Assembly (NCBI RefSeq): GCF_028858725.1
Contig: NC_084764.1
Location: 21,298,501-21,362,500 of the forward strand
Reading direction: 5' to 3'
DNA from: Colius striatus
Lineage: Eukaryota; Chordata; Aves; Coliiformes; Coliidae
DNA: 64,000 nucleotides
Both the position numbers and the translations under genes were made by a program. The notes under the pieces are model-generated. The model saw nothing but the letters and a program-made list of their open reading frames with translations, searched no databases and was not told where the DNA came from. This document shows positions 24,301 through 36,200 of this stretch, piece by piece (positions within the stretch are counted from its first letter, which is position 1; each line of letters opens with the position of its first letter).

Positions 24301-27300
24301 AGTCAGAGAAATTGGCCAAATTCAATTAGAACTGAAACTAACAAAGGAGTTCCACAGGGAGAAAGCAGCTATTGAGAAAGAGCTGGAAGATGTAAGTTTG
24401 TCATAAATATACATATGCAATATTTATTTAAAAAAGCAAGTTTTCTGTCTGCATGGCAATATAGAGTTTGGGAGTGGAGGAGGATGGACAGGGCCAATCT
24501 ACTGAATAGTTTTCTCTACAGTTCACAGGGAGTGAAGTAAAGCACTAGGTTGACAAAATGCAAGTCCCGTAGCCGGAACTCACTGCTGTAATGGTCCAGT
24601 GCTGTAGGGTTGGGTCTGGGTTTTTACACAGTAAAATGGAATCATACAAACATATAAGTGGATGGTTTAGAGCATGTAGTACACACTTTAAAGATCCACG
24701 TAAAGGAGCTAGCAATTGACTATAAGCAGTATAAGCCTGACGTTTCTCACTAGTCAGCTCAGTTAGGATGTGAATGCCAGTATTGTGTCCTCTTTTCAAC
24801 CACAGAAGCCATAGAGAATGTAGAACTAAGGACTGGCTTTCATTAAGCACTTAGCACATGAACTAATCAGAGATACTTTATGTTAGGTTGATTTTGTAGG
24901 TTGTGTAAAAATTTGATGAAGGCTATGGAAAAACTACCAAATTCCCTCTTGAAGAGTACAGCCACAATTTTAGTTATATGGCTGAAATAAAAGGTCAGTA
25001 TTAATGAGATTTTATTTTTTATCATAGTTTAAAGAGCATGTGGAGATTTCAAACAGGAGACATCAGGAAGTGTTTGTGAAATTGGAGAGGAAGTTTCCTG
25101 AAGGAAAGGTAAAGACTGACAGGTAGTTAAAAAAACTTCTATTAGGATGAATTGATTTCTCCCCCTGACTACTCTGGTTTATATAGTTTTCACAGTTCTT
25201 TCTTGAGTATTTTACAATTTCCCACATCAATACAAGTATGATGGATGAGTTGGAGGCTAGGTGCAGCTTTCCAAGGAAAAAGTTGGGATTTCAGGATCCC
25301 AGAAAGGCTTTATTGCCCACTTCCACCAGGAAGTTCAGTGTCCTTGGGGATTCATGCTTTCTCTAGCAAGAGGTTGGGTGAGTGGAAAACTATGGGTGTG
25401 ATTTTAGAGAATACACCGTTTCAGATTTTATCTTGGGTGCGACAGGTCTCATGCAAAATTTAAACAGGCTTTTCTGCCTTTCAGAAAACACTGGAAGAAG
25501 ATGTTGAGAAAAAGCAAAACACGATGGCAGAGACCACCCAGTGCAAGGCTGTTTTGTAAGAAACATCTGCTTTTCCTGTTTTCTACTTTACAAAACCATT
25601 GTAGCATTGTGTTCTAAATAACAAGTTGTCTGTGTTACTACATGAGCTTTGAAGGGCAAAATCAATGATAGCCTATAGGCTGTTTTTATATTTCAAATGT
25701 CAAAATGACATCAGCATTTACATTTAAACTGTAAGACTCGTGCTGGTTCCAGGGAGAGCTGGATTTAACTTTATTACAATGGTACTGCTGTTTTCTTCAT
25801 TCACCTACTCTTGATGTAAGAAAAGTGATGAAAACTTGGTACAGACCTGTAAGAATTTGACAGCTTATCTCTGAAATTAGGACACCGAAATATTGACTTT
25901 AATGTTAAAAAAGCAGGAAAGGTTGTGATTAAAGCTCTTGTATTTTGTTTCCCTCTGTCCAGGCAGCTGAACAACACCGGGAGAGACGTGTTTAAGGAGA
26001 ATGTTCATCTTCAGGGTGCATTTGATCACCAGCTGAAAGAGACAATGGAATTTCAGCAAATCAAACAAAAGTTAGAAGAGGACAAAATTCGTCTGTTACA
26101 GGAGAAGGTTTCTGCTCTGGTTTTAATTACATTTAATTCTCCTCCAGGAAGGGGTACCTCTGTGTACAGATGTAAATTTACTGAGAATAACCTCATCTCA
26201 TCAAATGCCTCCATAGTTACTGAATTTGGAGTTGTCTGAAGAAGACCTCTTATTCTGTCTTTATTATGGAGGAGAAAGAAGGAAGGATTTCCTGTGCTAG
26301 CCCATGAAGAGTAGGTCTCTCTGTAACGTATACCATATACCAAGCCTTCTTTACCTGGCTTCTCTTGTTAAACAATACCTGATCCCAGAGAAGTATTCAC
26401 TTTCCAGTGTGAAGGTGCCAGCATGTTTACTACATTGTCAGTGTTGGGGGAGGAAATAAACCCTCCAAATTTGGTGCAAATGAAACAAAAGCCCAAATAT
26501 TTTTTTTCCCATCTTTTAGGAAGCCTATGAGGATTTGATTTGTAAAAATATCCTACAGCTCAATTGCCAGAAAGCACAGATTGGAGATCTGCAGCGTAAA
26601 GTGAAAAAGCTGGAGGCAGCCTTATGTCGCATGACCAGCAACTCTGAGAGGGAGCCTCAGAAAACACAGCATCAAGTGCTAACAGAAAACCAGGCAAACA
26701 TAGTGGAGATGAAGAAACTGCAGCAACTACTGGAAATGAAGGATCGGGAGATGAACCGAGTGAAGAAACTAGCCCGGAATATCTTAAATGAGAGGACTGA
26801 AGTGGAAATGTTCTTCCTAGATGCCCTGGAACATGTGAAGCAGGAGATCATATCCAGTAGAAAACACTATAAGAAACAGGCCCAAATTGCCTATTACAGA
26901 AAAATGATGGAGGCATGTACAGGGAAGGAAGGATTTCCCAAAATCAAAACGTTCAAAAGCAACATAAATAGCACAAATAGTGTGTACAGAGACCTAGAAG
27001 AAGCAGAGAAATGCTACTGGTATTGAAAAATCAACAACTAGTGTCTATCTTCCTAGCACACCTGAAAAAACCCTTAAGATAATACTGCCTAGTTTTGGAA
27101 TGCTCGTGAAGGCTTCTGGAGTGAGAGTAAATATATAAGGTGTAATGTCCTATCAATTAGAAATTACTTTGTGGGCACTTATTTTCAACTAGGCTATCAC
27201 TTTTTGGTCATTATTTCTATGGATTAAGTTAAAGACAAGCTCGGAATGGTACTTCACATATTCTGCCATGTGTTGTCTATGTGTTGTGGAATTTGAGGTG

Positions 27301-30300
27301 GAACATTGCACTATAGATGTCCTTCTACTGTTTTCTTTTAATAAGTATTGATGCTTCTCTAATATTTCTGGGTTTATAGGCATTGCTCTTCTGGCATCGA
27401 TCTTTTGCTTTTTACTCACTCTAGTGAGCTAACAACACTGAAGCCTAAAATTACAGTTAAGATACTAACAGCTCTTTACTGTGTTGCTGTTCCTTTTAAC
27501 AGAGACACCCAGTCTGACTGGATGGCAAATCCAGTCTTTTTTCATCTGTTCTTCTGTATGTCAGAAGCCACTGGTTTGCACTGTGTTTTTGAAGGCTGTT
27601 TTCCTCAAGCTTTATAATAATCTAAAATTTAAGCTATTACATGAAATAGATGCTGAGATATCAAAAACAAGATCCCATGCAGTACAGTCCTGATTGTCAG
27701 GATCACATTTTATAGTGAAGAAAACAAAATCTCAGGTTTGGAAATGTGAGCATCACAGAATCTCTCTTAGGATGCAACTTAATTTAAATTTGGGCTGCAC
27801 ATGCTGCAGTGGCCAGGATTACAGATCTTCAACTTCCTGATAGAAATCTGTGCCTAAAAACTGCAGCAGTGTCCAGGCACTTGGATTTTAAGGCATAAAG
27901 TTAAGGTCCCTCATAACTGAAGCTTGCACACGTCATTGTTGAGAAATCAAAATTACCCTGCTCCCAAAGAAAATGTTTGTTTAGTATGCATTTACTATTG
28001 AATAACTTGGTGATACGCAATCAGTCAGAATGCTTTGTTCAGTTCAGGTTATCTCAAAAATGATACAGCAGAAACACTTTGTGAAAAGTCAGGGTTGAAG
28101 GTAGTTACTGAGGTTTAAGGAAGGTTCTTCTTGGAGCAAGAGAAGGAGGAGACTGTAACCAAGAATGAAAACCAGTTATACTTACTGGCCTTTTCATGTA
28201 TGAACAGCTGAAGCAAGGGAAGGACAATGCAAACTACATATTTGAAACTAATACATATTAGTATGAACTCTCTCCCTCCTGGTATTTTTATCCACTATGT
28301 GTGTAACAGAAATCACTAGTTTTGCTCCACTTAGTTTAAAGAGCCACAGATTTAGATGTTGAAAGGTCAGCATGGTGTACTCAGGTTTATTTTTTAGATT
28401 TGTCTGCTGTGGATAGCTGCACAGGAGCAATGCAGAGCTAGAATTTAAAACCTCTTTTGCATACAGAATCAATGTAAAAGATACCTTTGAAATATTCTTC
28501 TGATACATTCATCTTTTCTCTGTTTTTCAGGGAAAAAATCCGGTTTGAAAAAGTGGATATCAGTGAGTTGACATGGGAACAAAAAGAGCATGTTCTGCGA
28601 CTGCTTTTTGCTAAAATGAATGGCACAAGTTCATGGTAATAATCTCTTCAGTAGGTGAATGCTGAATTTTCCATTACAGGACCTGGGCTGATAACTCCAG
28701 CTCAAGGGATTCCAAAAAACTCTGAACCTAACTAAAGAATCTAGCTAACTGTGTGGCTTGGTGTGAGACACTTTAACCTTTTGAAAAGGTTAACCTTTTA
28801 ACCTTTCTGAACAAAGTTGATAGACTATATACTGATTCAAGAGATGCACCAGGCTACAGTGTTAGGTCTTTGTGTGTAGTATTGCAAGAAAAGTGAGTGG
28901 AAGTACATTTTGATAGTGCTGAGGAAAAGAAGGGAGGAGAATTAACTTTGTTCAGTGCAGTGGGATCAGTTTTGTTCAGTCATTAATGAATTCCGAATTC
29001 CTCTCCATCTTTACCTAAAAAGTAAAGAATGCTTAGAGTGGGATATCAACTCCTTTCTGTCTATTTCTTTACAAATTAAATTCTTTACATTTTCCTAGCA
29101 AAAGTTACATTAATGGAATTGTAACAAATTTTGTTAAGTTTATTACAGCAGAAGTAAGGAATGTCAAATTAAGTGATTCATTCATCACCTTTTATATTTC
29201 CAGTTTGTGCATAGGTTTAACTCCTTTTATCAGTATTTGCTAACATACAAGAGCACACTTAAAGATGTAGAGTATGAAAGCTTCAGGAATGGAATACAAA
29301 CACTTTGTTTTAGATTGACTTATGATTAAACCCATTAAAAAAACCCCACCATTTTCTTTGTTTGTTTCTCCTCATTCTCTTTTAACTGTAACGATTTTGC
29401 CACTCCAAAGTGGAGTGGCAGAACTCCATAGCGAACTGAACTCGCATTGGATTCCTAGTGCTGATTTTGGAGAGCACACTGCACTAGCTCTAGTTCCCTG
29501 GCATTTCTTGCTTGCTACTTGTTTTAGAAAACAATTTTGGTGTGGGATTAGAAACCTGGCTGAGTGTAAATCACCACTGGGTGAGGATTACTTAGCTCTG
29601 GTGTCTTCCTCACAGGAAACGCACCAAAGTTTTGACTGCTTCAGCTCCAGCTCCCGATGATCCTAAAGAAGAAAGCAAGATGGGGTAAGGTTCTAAATTG
29701 TACCATGCTAACATCTTCTCAGTCCTGGTGGTATATAAATGGATGCAATTGTCTCTCCATCATCCTTCCCACTTTGGTTTGTCTGAAGATTAGTGTGTCT
29801 GTACACAAGGATGAGAGATTAAGCTTTTATTTATTTTGAAATTTCTGCTTGTGTTGATCTTTTAGCAGCAGGCATTTACACTCAGCTTTCCTGAATGAAA
29901 AGAAACCCCCAATGATGTCATGCCCCCTTAGAGCCTTCTCTTATTGAAAACGTTTTTGTTATGTTTGGAGTATTCTCTTATGAAAGACCGTGATTGTACA
30001 AGGAGATGTATTTTCAGCTAGCATGGCAAGTTTTGATTAAAAGGCAAAATCTGTTAAACTGAAATTCAGTATAGAATCACTTAGAAAATGGGTCAGGGTG
30101 AAGATTTGTATGCCTGATCTTCAGATACAACTAGAAAGCTAATTATAACACTCCAAAGCAAGCAGTATAATCTTACCCTGGAAGAATAAATAGGGCGGGG
30201 TTCTGGTGTGCCCTCAGGTCAGAGGTGATGCAAGCACACAAACCAACATGTGACAGACAGACATCGAATGACCAAATAAAATTCATAAGCAGGAGCATCC

Positions 30301-31334
30301 TGGAGGGATGTTCATGGAAAGATAAGAGGCACCTCCTTTGGAGCAGCAGACCACCACTTCCAGAAACACGAGGGGAAGTGAATTGTAGCCTCTTTTTTTT
30401 TGCACAGACAGAGAAAAAAACCCAGAAGTGCAAGTCACAGACCCCAATTCTCAAAGGTGATAACATTATTTTAATATCACTTTTGGACTTAGGAGTACCA
30501 AATAGCTTAAAGGATCTAGACTGCAGCACTTTCTACGCAAGAAAATTTATAACAAGAGAAAAAAGATTGACTATAAAATTGTATTTTACTAGGGTCTAAA
30601 GGAATTTATTATGAAATATACAAAAGTGTAATCTAAGTAATATCAACTATTTTTTAGCTTTATTTTTTATAGTATGTAGAAATAACAATAACAAACAGGT
30701 GGGTGAAAAGCAGTAATAGCAGTGAGATGAGGCAGGTACATCATGGAGAGTCAGCATCTGCAGCTGACTGATTTAAAAGGCATTTCATTAACTAAAAAAG
30801 GCAGATATAAGATTTATATTTCTAGTACAATTATAAAAAAACCTCTCTTTAAAAAATGCTATTGGACATGCAGATAATCAGAAAAGATGTTTGCACACAA
30901 ATGGAAAGATTATACAAATGTCCAGAACAAGTCTGGAGGCAGTGTAGGAATACCCCTGCAATTCTGCAGGGAGCAGGTGAGCTTGATAATAAAGACTGAT
31001 TTTGTTACAGGAGAAGCTGGATTTTAGACTTTCTAAAGGAAAGTTGTAATGTTTTTTAATAGGACAACAGAAAAATCAGAATAGTAATACCAATTAGGAA
31101 GAAAATTGAGGTGTTCTGAATGTGAATGACTGTCAACAATATTAGAGGCTGTAAATTAGGTGCATGAATGAATGACAATGTCTTGATGGTGATTTACCTG
31201 GAATATTTTACCTCTGCAGCACAGAAAATGCTTATCCCAACCTACCATTCAGTACACAGCAGGCCGAATTACCGGAGTCATCATCTGTGCTAATCCTTCC
31301 ACGTATCCAGACGTTTCCACCTCAGACAGAGTAA
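21346..31334 (+). CDS. BBOF1: BBOF1 (CCDC176), basal body-orientation factor
   Basis: BBOF1 is a coiled-coil protein needed to align basal bodies in multiciliated cells. Exons: 21346-21603, 22925-22990, 24248-24391, 25028-25108, 25485-25555, 25963-26107, 26520-27019, 28531-28635, 29616-29684, 31220-31334 (stop TAA). Phases close to 517 codons; the human protein is about 530. Residues ~50-380 are rich in E, K, Q and L with heptad character. The best-conserved stretch is in exon 7, MKDREMNRVKKLARNIL (about 328-344), followed by the RKHYKK region. A second block in exon 8 reads LTWEQKEHVLRLLFAKMNG. The ATG at 21346 is the first in this frame inside the CpG island. Donors of exon 1 (GTGCGC) and exon 6 (GTTTCT) are weak and rest on phase and homology. 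The C-terminal ~60 residues are poorly conserved. Confidence 0.93.
22092..22340 (-). mobile_element. CR1 LINE 3' end, antisense to BBOF1
   Basis: Opens with the reverse of the 8-bp tail (CATAGAATCATAGAATGG), then 'gttggaagggacctttagag', 'gcagaagcagattcacctag' and 'cgggcagcctgtgccagggc'. It breaks off at 'cttcatccctgta'. It is the same subfamily type as the CR1 at 13.3 kb (shared 'cacctagatcaggt'). In BBOF1 intron 1. Confidence 0.93.
23051..24028 (-). mobile_element. Old ERV LTR (about 980 bp) in BBOF1 intron 2
   Basis: Read on the minus strand it starts TGCATTGGTTTTGC and ends near CTAAAACCAGAACT, the outline of an LTR with a worn 3' CA. The interior phrases 'ctgttatcccagaggtgcta' and 'gaccttggtgtctgctgg' (plus strand) match, from memory, a bird LTR type. 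Between 23365 and 23720 there are imperfect 38-50 bp tandem units, each built on 'tgtgggtcc..cacgg..tgcagtccttca'. No clear target duplication remains, so it is older than the LTR at 1.8 kb. Orientation and limits are tentative. Confidence 0.6.
28773..28793. repeat. Perfect 21-nt palindrome in BBOF1 intron 8
   Basis: Arms TTAACCTTTT and AAAAGGTTAA around a single G, followed at once by another two partial copies of 'ttaacctttt'. Probably a simple local inverted duplication. Confidence 0.7.
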
Positions 31335-33270
31335 AGCACCTGTACTCTTTGCATGAACAACAGCCACAGCAATTAACTCATCTGCACTTTTAATTTTGGA
31401 AGTTAACTTGTGAACAAAGCTGTGAATTTAAAATCCTCTGCATGCTGTACTGCTGCTTTGACTACACATTTGAAATCCACTTGAAATACAGTTATTGTCC
31501 TGCTTAAAGTAAAGGTTTTAGTCTTTCCTAAGCCAGGAGCTCAGGTGACCCTGTGCAAAGCTCCAGGTGTTTGGACTAGTGGTTAGAACTCTATTGAGAC
31601 GTGCTCTGATAATTTGATGAAGATATATTTCCAGTTTGTAGTGATTTACATGAAGCTTAAGAGTTTTTATGATCAAATAATGCTTATGTGGGAAGGTGAC
31701 ATTCCTTGAAATGCTGTATGAGGAAACTGGTGCAGAGCTCCTTGAAATACTGTAAAAGGAAGCTGTATACATGGGCTATAGGAGTCACAGAGCAGCCTCT
31801 GCAAAGCAAGGAGTAAAGTCAGCATCACCGTCACTCATATCATGTCTTACCAAGGAACAGTCACATTGTGCAGAAATGTATTAGTGTGTTTTTAATTTGT
31901 AATCAAATTGCAATGTAAGAATTTCCCTCTAGGATACAACAGGAAAAAAAAAAGAAGATACAAACATCAGTGAATGCACAGCAATTGCACTAATACATAA
32001 CGGTCAGTTGCAAGGCATCCTTACTAGAAGGCAGGATGCAAAGTGCTCACATTCAGATTATTTCATTAGAGCAAGTAATGGTTACATTCATTAGAGTAAT
32101 ATTATTTTCCATGGGTGCTTGAATGAGTTCCCTGCAGATCCCTCATGGCTGCATCACCTTCCAGGAACAAGCAATAAAAATACAGGAGCTCTACAGCTCC
32201 AAATGCACAGATTCCTTAAAATGAGGTACATCAAGTCTAATCTTTCTCAAGTGAAGGGACTGCAGTCCCTAGAGAACATGACTGTGTTTGAGCAAATGTG
32301 ACAGAGTCAATCAATGCAAAAATACAGCTGTAGTCCAGAAGAGAAACCAACAGAACAGGCCTGGATGCTTTGTGATTAAAACCCTTGTGCTTTCTTCCTA
32401 CTGCCCTGTCTAGTTACTCTGTCTTCCATCCAGGCCCAAATGATGCTGTGACAGGAAGATACATATACACAGTTATGTTTTGGCTTCCACAGTTTCATGA
32501 TGTTACAGGACCTGTAGGCACATATCTGTTAGCACAGTAAAAAGGCACCAAACAGCTTTCAGGTACAATGGAACTGATGGCAAGCTGGAGAATACAAGAC
32601 ACAGGCACAGCAGGAATAGAAGTTTTCAAGCTTTCAGAAGCATGCTGAAGGTCACTGTGCTATACAGGAATTTTGTTTCACCCTCTGACAAGCAATCAAA
32701 TATGCTTTCCTGAAAAATCCTTAGAAAGCTAGTTCCCAAGCATTTTGAAAACTGCTCAACAGAGGCAAGACTGACATTTTCGACTCCCAAATTCGCTGCC
32801 TTCATTGTATGTATGTCTTCTATGAGACACCCAAGGTGTCTCAGTTATGTTACTCAAAGTGAGCACTCATCTTTGAATAAGGCAGACCCAAAATCTTACC
32901 ATCTAAGATAAAGAGGTTATAAAAAGCCTGCTACAAGATATAACCAGGAGTGAATCAGGGTTAAAGACACTGAAGTGGAAACCAGAATAATGTCTAAGTT
33001 CAGAGGGTCTGGAAAGAAAGACAAATTAAGACCTATCTCACCACCTGCTCTTTCAATTAGATAAGGATGTTTCAGGCTGTGGGGAAAAAACAAAAGAGTT
33101 CACCCAGACTGTGTGTTACGTGAGTGTGCCTGATCTGCACAGAAACAGAGCTCCTTGAGAAAATAGAGCTTTCTATTCCTTCCCAAGGAAATGCTGATAA
33201 GTCACGATAAAGCTGGAAAGTGCAGCATAGAAGGAGAAGGGCACCAGGAACAGCATCTGCAAAGGCTCAT
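31335..33270. other. Convergent 3' region between BBOF1 and ALDH6A1
   Basis: The 1.9 kb between the two stop codons must hold both 3' UTRs. For BBOF1 (plus) the first AATAAA is at 32173-32178. For ALDH6A1 (minus) I find no AATAAA, only ATTAAA on the minus strand at 31896-31891 and 31394-31389. No other gene or transposon was recognised here. Confidence 0.55.
32173..32178 (+). terminator. BBOF1: Possible BBOF1 poly(A) signal
   Basis: First canonical AATAAA after the BBOF1 stop; it would give a 3' UTR of roughly 860 nt. The choice is based on position only. Confidence 0.35.
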
Positions 33271-36200
33271 TTAGTTTCCCATAGTTGGCATAACCACGGC
33301 AGGCTTGGTGACGGTGGCATCTTCCTCTTTCCATTGGGAAATGATAGTTTTCAGCTGTGTGTAGAATTGCACTCCCTGAAAGAGAGACATAACATCAGAT
33401 GTTTGGCCTTAGGAATTCTTCAGGTCAGCACTATTAGTATATAACACTTTTTTTTTGCTGTATCTACAGAAGGTTGATTTTTCCTCTGTGGGAACAATTC
33501 CTGTCAAGTTGTTCCTTTCACCAGGTCCCCAAGGATTCTGGTTCTGTGAGGAAGCTTGTTATTTAGTTCCTGTTCCCTTCTCAAATCTCCTTAAAAAAAG
33601 TCTTGCTTTTTTATATTTAAGAAAAAAACTCCACCAGGAATTGGCTATTGTAACATGCACTGCAGTGGCTGTGATCATTGAACTGGTCTCCAGCTTCCTG
33701 GGTGAGATGACTTCAAAGTCTCCTCACTAATGAGGTCTGATGACCATCTCTCCATTGCCATTTATGATGTGACTTATCACAATGCAACCCAATCAAGTAC
33801 TCTGAATCAGTGAGTTACCTGCTTGCCATAGAAATTGGTGTCCCCTCTGAAAGAAGCACGAGAGCCGGTGAAAGAGAACATGGGCAGAGGTACTGGGATC
33901 GGAACGTTCACACCCACCTAAACCAAACGAAAGCTGCCATGTTAACCACAAGAAGCAGCAGACTTGCAAAGCATTCTCCAAAGGCTAACATATTTTGTTT
34001 CCTTAATTCTGAGGCTTGGTACTGTTGGTTGAGTAGTCGGTGACTAGTCACTACAGTTGGATGGCTACCCACTGTAAATGGTAAGTGCTGATAGCAACAA
34101 TTCTAGCTTGAACGTACCTGCCCTACGTCTACTAAGTGGGAATATTTCCGAGCTGTGGCTCCGTTAGTCGTGAAGATTGCAGTCCCATTGCCATAGGGGT
34201 TATTGTTCACCATCTCAATGGCATCATCCAAAGTGTCTGCTTCCAGAACCACTAAGACAGGCCCAAAGATTTCTTCTTTGTAGCAAGTCATGCTTGGCTG
34301 CCAAGACACACAGCAGAAAAAGCAACTTGTAAATAGACTTAATGTGAGATAATAAATATATGTGCAAGATAAAAAATATACTTAAAATATCCTATTAAAT
34401 AGGATATAATAACACAAATGCTGCTAACAATCAGGATATTCCCAGGACCACTCACCCACAGGCCATCCCTCCATCCTTGCCTTTTCATTATTTCCCATGC
34501 CCTACCACCTACCTAGGCCACTAAAGAGTGTGCCACTTCTGAGCTCCAGAGCACTTTCTGCTTTTCCTGGCTACCTTCACTCACAGGTTTACACTGACCA
34601 AGGCTGATTAAGACTGGGATTAACTAAGGATAGTTTATTTCAGTTGCTGTTGATAGAAAGTGGCTAGAACCTGATATCCTCTCCAACTCAGCAACATCTG
34701 ACAAATACAAACCCACCAATTGGAGAGTACTTCAGCCACTCACAGCTAATACAAAACTACAAAACTTTCATGGCTTACCATATTATTGACCATTGTATAA
34801 GGAAACTTATATAAGACACTGTATAAGTCACAAAATTTCAGATTTCAGTGAAACTTTTGAATACCTAACAATAGTTATGACACACAACAGGAGAGTGAAG
34901 TATTTTAAGATGTTTAATGAAAATAAGACAAGAAAATTCTGAGATGAGATTAAAGCCTGAATTATATAAATAATGTAAAATCCTAAGAATACAAAGTACA
35001 ATAGCAGAATTATCAAGATTGGTTTGCTATCATGGAATCACACAAAAAGGCCCATGAGGAATTGAATACTTTAATATTAAGGAAACCTCACTAGCTAATT
35101 GCATAAACATAAAAGAATGAATTTAGGTATGAAACCTCCTGCGGATGTGTACCCGGTACGGACCGTTTCCCCATAATAGCGTCCATTTGTTGCACATCAT
35201 GCATTATATTGAGAGGCTGACTCAGCGAAGTTCAACAACAAAGAGATTTTGCACCTTGTCATATAGGGTATTATTCTCCTGAAGACCTGCACAAATATCT
35301 AATTTTCTATTCTGCGGGCCTTTAAGCTGCAAACTGCAGGAACGTACAACGAAAGGAAGAAAAACGCAGGTTTGGCTGTTCATCGTACTCCTCCTCAGCC
35401 ACCTGCTGGCCATTACTACAGAGAGCAGGCTATGTTCAAAGGACATTTGTTTAACACAGTACAAACTGCCCGTATCTTCCTTCGAGCGTCTGCAAGGCAG
35501 ATCATTAACTTCCTCCAGAGTGTGCTGCATTACTGCAAATTCTTCCATCACCTCCATGACAGCATTGCAATGAGCATGTCACTGGAATTGTGCAAGGCAA
35601 GGCCGAGCCATTTTGGGGCTCTCCACCTGGTGATGGCTGACCACCGAGTGATGTGGGTAACTCTTTTTTAAGATGACTCTGTGATATACACGATCAAGCA
35701 CTGGATTTGGTCCTCTTACCTTGACCTTGGCGAGGATTGTTGGCCCAACAAAGTTGCCGTTTTCATACCCCTTCACTTTGATATTCCGTCCATCCAGAAG
35801 AAGGCTGGCACCTTCTTTTACTCCTTTCTCAATCAGATGGCAAACCCGTTCTTTAGCCTGGGGACTGATTAGAGGCCCTAGATCTGCTCCAGGCTGATCT
35901 CCTGTGAAGAGGCAGAGATGCCAAGTTTTTAACCCTGATAGTGTCCTCTTGACAGGCATCATGGAGATAACCACACTAGCAGGACAAATCTGAAAATTCT
36001 GGTGCTTCTGAGACATAGAACAAAGATTTGAGACATTAATGAACAGGATTAATAGCCTGCAACTCTCATAATCATAATCAAATAGGAGTAGTTGTTCAGC
36101 ATACTTTTGGATCACCAGAAAGACAACATTCAACAACAGATTCTCCTCATTCCTCTTTGCAGGACTTTATTGAACATAACCAATGATAATTCTCCTAGAA

